Of a stretch of DNA of 64,000 nt, positions 11,704 to 22,192 are shown in pieces. How positions within the stretch are numbered: position 1 is the first letter of the stretch; each line of letters opens with the position of its first letter. The translations under genes and the position numbers were made by a program. A model generated the notes under the pieces. It was not told the origin of the DNA. It saw nothing but the letters and a program-made list of their open reading frames with translations, and made no database searches. Source of the stretch: Parascedosporium putredinis (lineage: Eukaryota > Ascomycota > Sordariomycetes > Microascales > Microascaceae); NCBI GenBank assembly GCA_949357655.1, contig CASHTG010000001.1, positions 4,588,001 to 4,652,000 on the forward strand. Reading direction: 5' to 3'.

Positions 11704-13272
11704 CTACTCAGGCACACTAAAGACAACCCTCGTAGCACCGGTCCGGTCCTTGGTCTCGGTGGTGTCGCCCCTACGCTCCTCGAGGGGCAGGACGGGGCCC
11801 CGGAGGACCTTTTCGCGGTGCCAGGGGCCGACGAAGAGGCCCTCGGGATCGACTTCGTCCCTGACCTTGCGCCATCTGGTGAGGTTGTCGCCGTACATGG
11901 TTTCGATGGCGGCGGTGTCGGAAAGGAAGTTCTTGGCCCAGTGGGGGCGGCCGCCGAGATCGCGCATGAGCCACTCAAAGGCCTCGTAGTAGCGGTGCAT
12001 GACGGAAGGGTTGGTATGGTAAGGCCTGTAGAGGGTGGCGTTGAGATAGAGGGTGGGACCGTCGGACATGGAGGAGTCGAGCAGAGGGCGGGCGGCGAGG
12101 GCCTCGGGGGTGGCGGGGACGGAGTTGGTGACGCGGACCTCGAGGGGCGCGTGAATGTAGATGCCCCGGGCGGAGAAGGGGATATTGGGTTCCCAGTAGT
12201 CGGGGTGGTCGGGGGCGAGGTGGTTGAGCCAGGAGCTTAGGCGGCGGAGGGCCTCGGGGCCCTTGTCAAGGGGATGGCCCACTCGTTGACGTACTGGGAG
12301 TAGAGGCAGTTGAGAAGCAGGGCCTTGCGGCTAGGCTGAACGGCGGAGCTAGAGGTGCCGTTCTTGAAGCCGTACTGCATGCCGAAGACGAACCACTCGA
12401 CCCAGGGGAGGATGCGGGGGAAGAAGTGACCGACGTAGAGCAGGTTGTGGTAGATGTGGTAGCCGAGGGCGCCGTCGTAGTAGCTGACGCGGGGTTCACG
12501 CGTGGGCTCCTCGGTCCTGTCGGCGGACCAGGTGACGGCGCGGCGGGTATGGGGGAGCCACCAGACGCGGATGAATTCTTTTTGCGCCCACCACTCGCGG
12601 CTCCAGGAGGCGAAGAGCTTTTGGTCGGTGTCGATGGACTGGGACCAGCGCAGGCTGAAGGAAGGGATCGCTTGGTAGGTGACCTCGACGATGATGCCGA
12701 GGGCGCCGAGGGAGATGAGGCCGGCGCGGAAGAGCTCGTCGTTGGCGGCGGGGAGCACTCTTTTATGGAGCCGTCGGCGAGCACGATTTTGAAGGCGAGC
12801 ACGTTTTCGGACACGAGGCCGTGACGCAAGCTGCTCCCGTGGGTGCCGGTGGAGATGACGCCGGCGACGGACTGCTCGTTGATGCTGCCCAGGTTCTGCA
12901 TGTCGAGGCCGCGCTTCTCGAGCTCGTCGCCGAGGTCGCGGAGGCGGATGCCGGCCTCGACGGTGACGCGGTGCGTCGCGCTGTCGGTTTCGAGGATGGC
13001 GCACAGCTTGTCGAGGTTGACGAGCCAGTGCGACGTGCAGGTGAGGTGCGAGGGCGAGTGGCCGGACCCGGTCACGACGACGCGGCGGCGGGCTTGGTGG
13101 GCGAGGCGCAGGAGCTTCTGGACCTGCTCGACCGTCTCGGGTTGGAAGTAGAGCTCCGGGACGGAGGAGAAGGTGCGCGCCCACGTCGCGTGGACGTGGT
13201 TCTTGGCTGCTTTGAGGGGATGCCGTCGCTCGGAGCGTCCAGCTCCTGCTGGATGGCGGCGAGTCTGGACAT
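11704..13272 (-). CDS. ALO1: D-arabinono-1,4-lactone oxidase
   Basis: This flavoenzyme catalyses the last step of D-erythroascorbate synthesis, oxidising D-arabinono-1,4-lactone; in yeast it resides at the mitochondrial outer membrane. The start at 13272 gives MSRLAAIQQ. The vanillyl-alcohol-oxidase-type FAD domain shows VVTGSGHSPS, where the histidine (about residue 72) is the expected covalent flavin site. Next come GSINEQSVAGVISTGTHGSS and, in the ALO domain, the C-terminal GGRPHWAK signature with MYGDNLTRW after it. At about 523 codons it matches the yeast enzyme. Three one-base C losses interrupt the frame, near 13217 (ATCCCC before TCAAAG), near 12746-12753 and near 12270-12274. No intron is needed. 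The gene is convergent with the ferric reductase and followed upstream by a same-strand molybdopterin synthase gene. Confidence 0.9.
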
Positions 13273-14091
13273 GGTGGGTGGTCCGATCGCGGCAAGAGCT
13301 TGGAAGCAGGGGTTTCGAGGAGAAGCGCGGAGGGGGTGGTTGACTGCGCAACAATCGAAGTCGCTGTCGAGAGTCGACAGCAGAAGCGGAGAAATTGAGA
13401 GGGAGGTTCTCAAATTGAATGAGGGCACGCGAGCGGAGGGATTGGGGTGAAGAAAGAGACCGGCCAAAAAAAAAAAAAAAAGGAAAAAGATGGAGGTAGC
13501 TCGACTCAAGTGGTGCTTGCTCAAGACGGGAAAGCGTGGGGCGAGCGTAGGAAGTGGGGGAGGGGTCAATCACACAATCGCCCCATGAAATGCGAGCTTG
13601 TCAGTCAATCAATTAGCTCCCCGTAGGCGGCCGAGACCGCTAAGAATCCTCGTGGCAACAGGCGAGGACAACGCCGAAATACGGCATGTGCCAGCTAAGA
13701 AAGGAAATACTGGGAGAGTTACAGCGTTGGGTTTGGTGCGAGCTCAACTACCATTGATAGATTCATTCTATCTCGAGGTCCATTCCATTGAGTCCTCCTG
13801 TCCGTGCCTGCATGCCTTCGACGAGGTTAGAAGAGGTGTTGGGTGTCTTTACCGATCGTGAAATCCCACTGTGCTCTACTTTGCAATACTTCTCCTCTAT
13901 GGCCATGCAGTTAATCTATCCCAAGCTCCATATGGTGCGCAAGTTACCTGACGACATCACCATCTCCGCGGAGACTGTAGCAGGAAACAGGCGGACACCC
14001 GCTGCGTTGGGTCTCGGTTGCTTGCTCGTGCGTGTGTTTCGTTTTTCGTTGCTGAATACCAGCGCTCGGCGCTACCTGTAGCCTGGCGGGC
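13273..14091. other. Intergenic: ALO1 promoter and MoaE-like 3' flank
   Basis: The A-run at about 13466-13481 reads as a pyrimidine tract on the ALO1 strand just upstream of its start, consistent with a fungal leader. No further gene is recognisable. Confidence 0.55.
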
Positions 14092-14676
14092 TCAGGGCTC
14101 CTCCACTCGCTGGCCCATGATGCCATCGCGGTTCGCCCGCCAAATTCCTCCTCATCGTGAAACTCTTCAAGTTTCCATATCTCCACCCTTGATTTGCATT
14201 CCTCGAGCGCCTCTTCCCCGGCCTTCCAGGCTGCCTGACGATGGGGCGAGGAGACGGCGATGAGAATGCTTTCCTCACCGATGCCGACCACGCCGAGGCG
14301 ATGGACCATTGCAAATCCTTTCAGCGAATGCTTAGCCGTGACGGCTTTTGCTATGGTCATCATCGTCTGGAGAGCGAGCTTGTGGTAAGCAGAGTATTTA
14401 AGCTCTTTGACGGGCTTCCCGGCAAAGTTATCCCTTGTCGTGCCTGCGAGCCACCATCTTGTAAGCTTCGTGTCCAAAGTGACCGCGGCCTCTTCACCTT
14501 TCTATTTGCTATCTTCCTCTACATTTTGGCTTTTGGACAGCGAACATACCAGCAAATACCACGATAGCGCCGGCCGCTGGACTCCTAACTTTATCCATCA
14601 TAGCCTTGGCATCTAACGAATCGTGCGTGAGGGCAACATAGCATCCCTCCGCCGAAAGCTCCCAAACATCTTCCAT
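14092..14676 (-). CDS. Molybdopterin synthase catalytic (large) subunit, MoaE/MOCS2B family
   Basis: The large subunit of molybdopterin synthase takes sulfur from the small subunit's C-terminal thiocarboxylate and inserts it into precursor Z, giving molybdopterin for nitrate reductase and related enzymes; A. nidulans cnxH is the counterpart. Exon 1 (14676-14550) ends in VRSPAAGAIVVFAG. A 106-nt intron follows, and exon 2 opens at 14443 with TTRDNFAGKPVKEL. The family core LKYSAYHKLA, MVHRLGVVGIGE and SRVEIWKLEEF is intact, with the IWK lysine expected near the active site. A base is missing in the G/A run near 14144-14152. Correcting it gives the usual tail GIWRANRDG and a stop at 14092-14094; uncorrected, a non-homologous tail runs on to about 13944. 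Corrected length is about 159 residues. Confidence 0.88.
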
Positions 14677-15295
14677 GGCTGATATAGAGGGGTCGGCGTT
14701 TGATAGGGTTGACTTTTGGGGGTTTTGTTTCTAGCAACGAGTGCCGAGAGCTGCACAAGGATGATATATCTATTTAAACCAGGCGACGCGCAGGACGATG
14801 GAGGATGGATGTATCAGTCCAGTAGACCCGTTTATTTTTAAGCTCCCATCAGCACTATTTATCAACCTTTTAATTGTATTAGTTTACGAAAGCCCAGGAG
14901 ACAATAGCTCTCCTTGTTGGGAAGAGGCTCCGCATCTCCCATTCCCCGAGCGCCAAGAGCTGATGCCCCGTGCTGCTTAGCTAATCCTTTAGAGACAGAA
15001 GGTTCGTTGCAGTGACTGACACTGGTGACTTTCATCATATCTTACACCTTCCACAATCCTCTTCCTCTTTTCCGACTGAAATTTCTGAACCCTTACTGTC
15101 ACGTACGAACAGCCCACTCGAATACCGACTTGGTTTTGTAATCTACCCAGGAAATTACAAAAGCCTAGCATCCTGCCCCGAGACAAAATCTCGTGCCGCC
15201 TCCCCGTGATGCCTCGCTGGTAGCCTCGCGCCTACCATCGCCAGAGCACGCTGCACAACCCTCTTGTCAGCAGGAACCGAACCCCAAACTGAAAA
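14677..15295. promoter_or_regulatory. Divergent promoter between the MoaE-like gene and the RBM5/10-like gene
   Basis: The two genes start 619 bp apart and face away from each other, so both promoters must lie here or in their leaders. No specific binding site stands out. A TATA-like TTTAAA occurs near 14772, but its use is unproven. Confidence 0.45.
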
Positions 15296-18234
15296 ATGTA
15301 CCCACACCAACGAGGCCGGTCCCCGGCGAGGACTCGTTACGACGACGCGTATGATCAACGACGAGACGATTCTGCTCTTCGCGACGGAGCGTATGACGAG
15401 CAGGACGACTACTATCGATCGCGGCATGGTAAAGCTTGAACTGAGCCCATGGTGGAGATGAGCGAGGACACCTAAAGAAAATTTAGGTGTCTCGTATCGG
15501 AATGAGAAAAATAAAAATAAAAAAGAGCAAAAGCTCTCCACTCAAATGTGGTTGCGGAAATCAGGGATGGTTTTTGAGCAAACAAGGCTAACTTGCCCAC
15601 GGGACGACGAGGATACTCTCGGTCTCCTCCCAGGACCAGCTTGCCGTACGACGACCTCCCAGAAGGGGATCCGCGGTACCACGATGACGCAGGTATAAGG
15701 AAATACGGATACACCGACGATAGAAGGAGTTACCGAGATCGGAGAGACCATTCGCGACCCGGCTCCCACCATCAACACAATCACGGGCCTGCCAGGCTTG
15801 ACTATGACGATAACCCATCTAACAGTAACCTTGGACCACCAGGTTTCGATAGGCGGGGGCGGTCTCGTGATGCCTACGACCAGCCACGCTACGATGACCC
15901 CGGACGTGGCCACTATCGCCGGAGGTCGGGCTCTCGCTCGGATCCGGAGCGCTACTCCAGGTCCAGACGTCGGAGTCGGAGCTATTCGCGGTCCCCGCCC
16001 GTCATCCCGGGAGTCCGAGCGATACTGTAATTCTAGAGGGTCTACCTGCGGACATTGCTCTCAGCGAAGTAAGGGATCCAGAAAAGTCATGTGTTAGGCC
16101 GTCGTCTAACTAATGGTGACAGTTCCAATCCCGCTTGTTGAGCTCGTCAGTTCTCTCAGCTGAGGAATTTGTCGATATACGAATGCCTAACTCGTCTGGT
16201 AAGTTTGGCTCACGTCACCTCCCCGCCACTTTTTACCACCCACCGTTTTCTTGGCCTTGTCTGATGCCCGTATTTCTAGGAGCGCGCCGGGCCTTTGTAC
16301 AGTTCCATACCGTCGACCAGGCAGCCGCATTTGTCGACAGGAATTTCCCAGAACTCATCTTGAAGGTACCAGACTCGCGGGATGGCGCCGAATCGGATAG
16401 AATGGTCTTGTATCTGCACTTTGCTAGGTCTCGCGACGATGGGGATCGTCGACAGCCACCGAGTGAACAATGGATCTGCCCATCGGTAGGTGTTGCCGTG
16501 CCATCTCTTGGACTGTTTGCTACCCATCAAATTTGTCAATGCTAACCGTGGATCAGTGTGATTTCTCCAACTACGCGACTCGCATGCGGTGCAAGACGTG
16601 CGGCTTTGCGCAATCCTCATGTTTGTTCTCCCTACCCTTTCCCGAACCCGCGCTTAGGGCCCAGGCGTGACTCAGCTAACCTTTCATGACCTCATTTACA
16701 GCAATGGGGTCTGGGTACAAGGAGCTGTTAACGGGCGAAACGGATGCTTCAAATGATGCCTCCCAGTTCATAGTCATCTATCCTTTGGATCCATGTGTGA
16801 CGGAGGAGGTGCTCGAATTCGGCATTAAGAAGCTCGAAATCACCGAAAAGCAAGCCCCTCCCGAGAGCCAGGCGTGCCTGCCAAACTCAAATCCACGGCC
16901 CCAACCGGAGACGTGGTCGGGTATGGGGCTCGCCGAGGCTCCCTGCATCGCGTCTTCCTTATCCGCGATAAGTCGGATAGTCAGTCCCTGAAATACGGGT
17001 TTGCCGAGTTTTGGACGCTGGAGGACGCGGCGGCAGCCTTGGGCAAGTTTAGAATGTCGCGAAACTTCACCATTGGAGGTGCCGCTGTCAACATATTCTC
17101 GATACACATGGGGGTCTTTGTGCCCGAACTTCAGCATGCCAACCCCGAAGAGGACAAATTTTCGTTTGTGCCTCTCTTCAACCCATCCATTCGCGTCAAG
17201 TACTGGGATACACGAGTGTTTGCCAACCAGCGTGTGGTGAACGCGGAGCCCCCGGCTGCAGCAAAGTCGGCAGCTGAAGCAGCTTCCAACAGCGCAGAAG
17301 CGAAGAAGAATAAGAAACGAAAAGCCGACGGAAGCCTCGGACCGCAAGCGCCGAAGAAGCCGGTGGCGATGGCTGGTCAAATGGCGGTATGGCAGAAGAA
17401 GCACGACGAGCTACACACGGACGGCAGCATGGGATCCGGCGATGATCGAGGTTCTGCCAATGAAGGCCCCGGGGAGCCGAAGCGCCATGGGGGTCCTCAG
17501 GGGAGCGCGTCCACCAAAGAGAAGCAAGGCCCGATTAAAATCTCTCTTGAGGGCTAGCGCCCCCCGGCTGCGGAGGAAGACGTCGTTCCCCCAAGCCCAA
17601 GGGCGCGGCAGCTCCACAACCTGAGCCTTCTCTTTCGTATGTTGACCGGGACCGAGTCTGCTGCCTGTTATGCATGATGAAGTATAAGTCGGTCGATGAT
17701 TTAGATACCCATGAGCGCTCAGGAAACCATAAACGAGCCATGGAGGACGAGAGCAAAGTCAAGGCGGCGATGCCCCGCCTCGCAGCCCGAGACAAGAGGC
17801 TCCGGGAGCAGGGCAAAGCGGAAGGCGACAACGAAGAAGACAAGTCTCAGTATCGAGACAGGGCCAAGGAGCGCCGCGAGGCCTTCAACCAGCCGAAGAA
17901 GCCGGTTCCCCAAGCAGTGAAGCAAAAACCGGCCAAGGCGGAGGGCTCGTCGTCGTCCTCGACGCCAGCGGCTCCCACGGCGCCTGCTCCCTCCAAGGGC
18001 TCTGCCATGCTCGCCAAGATGGGATGGGCGGGCCAGGGCCTAGGGGCGAATGGCGAGGGTAGAACCGACATCATCGTCACCAACGCATACCAAGAGGGCG
18101 CGGGACTCGGGGCGGAAGGAGCCAACTTGGGAGATGCCGGGGAGCTGGCGCGACGGAGGACCAAGAACGATTACGGAGAGTACCTGTCGACGGCGCAAGA
18201 AAAGGCCAGGGAGCGGTACAATCGGCTGAATTAG
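15296..18234 (+). CDS. RNA-binding splicing factor with RRM, RanBP2 zinc finger, C2H2 finger and G-patch (RBM5/RBM10 type)
   Basis: RBM5/RBM10 proteins join early spliceosomes and help choose 3' splice sites. Inferred exons: 15296-15428, 15612-16068, 16123-16198, 16280-16485, 16557-16620, 16702-18234. The N terminus is an RS/RD-rich region (YSRSPPRTS, SRSRRRSRSYSRS). RRM1 begins at VILEGLPADI and includes RRAFVQFHTVDQA. A RanBP2-type zinc finger follows (WICPSCDFSNYATRMRCKTCGF), split by an intron, then RRM2 with YGFAEFWTLEDA. The C terminus has a C2H2 finger (VCCLLCMMKYKSVDDLDTH) and a G-patch (GSAMLAKMGWAGQGLG). At roughly 820 codons it is close to human RBM5. Frame breaks lie near 15998 (C run), near 16880 and near 17553. 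The exon 2 acceptor (15611) lacks a pyrimidine tract and is the least certain junction. Confidence 0.87.
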
Positions 18235-20340
18235 ATAAGAGGGTCTTGGCCACCTCACGCGTGGCTTGGGGCTTCCCGCTTCTCATTTCTTAAAGTCTTA
18301 AGTGACATGAAATGTGACTCCAGAGTATTAGAGTATTAGAAACACAGAGCTAAACGTGGGATCAGACAGCAAGATCCGGCTCCTAACAATTAGATGCGAG
18401 ACAAATTCAGTTCTGACTTGTACTCTTTTTTTCTCTTTCAGCCATTCTTTTCTTTTTTTCTGTTAGCAAACTTGCGATGCCGCGGAAACTAGCTGAGTCT
18501 CCCTTCTTTTCTCTCCACTCGTGAAGCCAGATCGCAAGGGCCCTATGGTAGTCTAGTCTGCGCCGACCTTTCGGACAGGTTGGTCGACACAATTCAAGCT
18601 GCGTGTGTGGTGAGACAATGGGAGGTTGCCAGCAACCTGCGCTGGGAAATCTAAGCTAATTATCCCTAGGTGTAGCAGGGGCGGAGGGAACGGAAAGAAG
18701 GCGGTTGATGCAAGGGACTAGATCTGGATCGGATCGACTCTTCGCGCTTTTTACGTGTGTGTTTATGTGTGTTTATGTGTGTGTATGTGTGTGGAAATAT
18801 TGTTGTATAAATACCTATATTGGCTTGTCATCGGGACGGTTTCATCAGGGCATCGGAATGGAGATGAAGGAGGGGAAGGGAATGGCTGTGTCGTCCATCA
18901 TCGTCGGCCAAGCGTGGCATCAATATCTTGCAGCGCTTGGCTGTGCTTGGCCAAGCTTGTCACACCCCTGGTCCTCACCCTCCACTTTGGAAGAAGAAGA
19001 AGGGCTCGTGGGAAAGCGTACATGGAAAAACATGTACTAGGAAGCGCAAGATGCTTGCTAAGAAATCAATAGTAGTCTGAAGATTTGTGTTCACGAGAAT
19101 GACGGGTCCGATGAAGGAAGCGCAGCGCGTTCGTCCCAGTAACCCTATGTACATATCAATTGGGACGTTGACATAGGGACCCGATGCTTTTGACCGAATC
19201 CCAACATTCTAGTATTAAAACAGTAAGCGAAGCTACCCTCTTACTCTCTCGTCTATTACTACTTATAAAGTGCCTGTACCTCGGTAAGCCCCCTTCCCCA
19301 GACACGGCACTGTAGCTGATCGGACGGGTTTGATTAAATTTGATATCCCAACTGTCAAATGTTTTGGGAGCATGATTTACGTCCCCCTCGCGACGGTCAA
19401 GACCCGTAGATTACCAGCAAAAGTTACTGAGAATTCCATTCCATGCGTCAACCTGCGGGTCGCTCTACTTATGTTTCCTTATGGTATCAAAGAAAACAGT
19501 GCAATTTCTTTTTTTTTGTTCGTGCAGAGATTGATGTTCAAGATGATATTGTTGCTAGGCAAGGGGAGCAGTCGTAAGGCCGGGTTCGCAGGCCGCTATT
19601 CCCGCGCTCACGCCCGCGCCCAAGAACGCTACAGACTCCACCCCGCCGCCGTCTGGGACCGCGAAATTAACCTCGCCAGATTCGGCACACGGCACCCACC
19701 ATGCCGAACGACGTACCCCATGTCCCCTCCCCTCTCTCCTCTCCCCCTGAATACTAGCAGGTTAATTTACGGCGAACAAGACGAAACGTGTCGAGAGACA
19801 GGAAAATGTGTTACATTTGGCAGAAGAGGATGGGTACAGACGCGGACGGGGACACATGAGTGGTGGGACAAGTCCCATCTTTTAAGATGCATTTTAATCA
19901 ATGCTAACCAGGCGAAGCCCGCCAACCTTTTTTATTTCGCCCATTGTTGATCGATCCGAGAAGGAGATGGGCAAAAGTGGATGAAACGCCATGGTTACAC
20001 CTGCCACATGCCTCCTTATTGCTCTCGTCTTCCCTCCTTTTCCAACGCAAATGGAGCGAAAATGAGGAGTGGGGAGGGATAATAATATATAATTCTTTTC
20101 ATATGGCGCAGTCGGAGACACACGTCATCGCGTCCGATCCCATATTGAGAGTCGTACTCTAGTTGTGAGTAAGGAAGAGAAAAAAAAAGAGGAGGAATAG
20201 AAGCCAGCTGGTAGAAGCATATTTCGTAAAAGTCCCCCCTTCAATTCCCCTCTCACTTCCCCGACGCTCGCTTTCATTCTTCTGATTTTATTCCGTTGTT
20301 CAATGGGCGTAAATTTGGGTTCCCATAAAACCTGTTGATC
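18235..20340. other. Intergenic: 3' flank of RBM5/10-like gene and upstream region of SET gene
   Basis: No gene is recognisable in 2.1 kb. It holds a GT-rich repeat (18754-18793), an 8-bp inverted repeat (19143-19150 with 19171-19178) and a T run at 19508-19517. Both strands have short open frames without family resemblance. Confidence 0.5.
18754..18793. repeat. GT-rich tandem repeat, 10-bp unit
   Basis: Two perfect copies of GTTTATGTGT (18761-18780) are flanked by degenerate GTGTATGTGT and GT-rich sequence. Non-coding microsatellite-like DNA. Confidence 0.75.
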
Positions 20341-22192
20341 ATGGCTTCCCAACGCGCAAGCTCAACCGCCAGCTTCCTCCTTTTACTGGCAAGCCTCGCA
20401 CCTCCCTGGGCGTACGGCGAGCCGGTCGAAGCAAGCACGACAACAACGACGAGAGCGCCCGCGGCAGCCACGGCACCCCAATGCCTTTGAATCCACCGGG
20501 CGCCCTCAGCGATCGGCAGCGAACATCGTGCCCGCTCGCCGTAGACGACACGAGTTCGCCAGACGCCCTCGCGGCGTCCCCTGGGTCCAGCCGCTGAGCT
20601 GCCACCACGCCAAGGCCAAACCCGGCCGGCGGGGCGGCACGTCACCACCCGCCGGCGAGAAAATCGTCCGCTGCGCGTACTCGAGCCACGATTTTCACGG
20701 AGTGGGGCTCAGCTTGGCCACGCGGGCCGAAGTCGCCGCGAACCTCGTCGGCCTCGGCGCCCTCGACCCTCCGGAAGCCGCGACGGGGCCTCGCGTGAGA
20801 CCTTGCGCCGCTTTCGCACGGGCCCGGTCGATGGGGACGATGGAGAGGAGGGAGGGCCCGCGTACGACGTGCTCGATTTGCCAGGCAAGGGCAAGGGCGT
20901 GGTAGCCCGTCGCAAGATTCTCCGGGGCGAGGTGTTCATGGTCGATTACCCCCTCTTACTGGCGGAAACGAGCGCCCTGAGCGAGATGCCGGCGGGGGTC
21001 AGGCTGCCGTGGCCAAGATTGTGTTTAATGGCTTGCCCGAGGCGGCCAAGGCCAAGGTTTTGAGCTTGGCGAAGAGTACGGGGGTGACGAGGTTCTCGAC
21101 GTCTTTTCGACGAATTCGTGCGGCGTCACCATGGCGGATGGCACGGCGCACCTGGGGCTTTTCCCAGAGGTATCGGTGAGTGCACGCGCACGCAAGCGTA
21201 ATTCTTTTAAAATATAATAAAAAAGGAAACCCCCATTTTACATGTGCTTGACGTATATCAGGCCATTTCTTTAGGGGTGGAGATTTGGAGGGAAAAACGA
21301 TTAAAACAAAAGAAGAACATGAGATCGTGTAATTGAGGCTAACTCTTGGCGCCTTTCATGATCTAGCGAATGAACCACGCCTGCGAACCAAAGTAAGTCG
21401 TCCAGTCGGGGTCGGGGTCGGCGCCGGCGCCGGCACGCCACCAGTCAAAGCACGGCCCGGATCATCGAACTGGTGCTTTTGATTTTTTTTTCTCTTATTA
21501 ACGAAATGTTGTGAATCAGTGCCTTTTATCGCTTCTCTCCGCAAACGCTAATGATGGAGGTTACGACCTATCGCGACATCAGTCCTGGCGAGGAGATTAA
21601 TATCAATTGTATGACACCATCTACCCTCCCAAGCACGGAGCTCCCTTCACGCTCCACACTCCACACCATCTCACTTCTCAGAGAGGGCTTAACGGCCCGT
21701 CGCTCTGGGGTGTGTAGTCATACCGCGCATTCGCTAATCACATATACTTCTCATAATCAGACGCCTATCTCGGGATGCCGCACAAGGAGCGGCGGAAATA
21801 CCTCAAGGAGTCCTGGGGCTTCGACTGCACTTGCCCCCTCTGCCTGGCGGACGAAGCAACCCGCGAGGGGTCGGATGCACGACGGATGGCCATCGTAAAA
21901 ATCGCACCGCGGTTGCCAGCGCCCAGAAGGCGGGCCAACACGCAGAGGCGATCGAAAAGGCGAGCGACATCATCAAGCTCTGCGAGGAGGAGGGCTTGCT
22001 CCCCTGGCACCGGGATTCCACGAGACCATCGCCAACGAATACATCAAGTTAGGGGACTGGGAGGCTGCTCAGATCTCGGCGGAAGCTGCCCTCGCCGGTT
22101 GGCTCCAGTACTGGGGAAAAGACACCCCCAAGGCGGAAAAGGGGGAAGAGCTATTAGAAGCTATCAAGAATGCCAGGTCCCCAAAGCCATGA
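20341..22192 (+). CDS. SET-domain protein with signal-peptide-like N terminus
   Basis: A member of a filamentous-fungal SET family; these are putative protein lysine methyltransferases whose substrates are unknown to me. The first residues from ATG 20341 form a signal-peptide-like hydrophobic stretch (SFLLLLASLAPPWAYG). The middle has HGVGLSLATRAEVAANL. The SET domain begins at GKGKGVVARRKILRGEVF and holds NHACEPN (cofactor-binding NHxCxPN) and GEEININY; a post-SET-like cysteine group CTCPLC follows. Inferred exons: 20341-21175, 21367-21392 (26 nt), 21520-21608, 21761-22192. The corrected tail is a helical segment ending AIKNARSPKP. Frame breaks lie near 20480, 20600, 20800-20850, 21000-21080, 21895 and 22010, making this one of the most damaged reading frames here. 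Length about 460 codons. Whether the protein enters the secretory pathway is inference. Confidence 0.75.
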
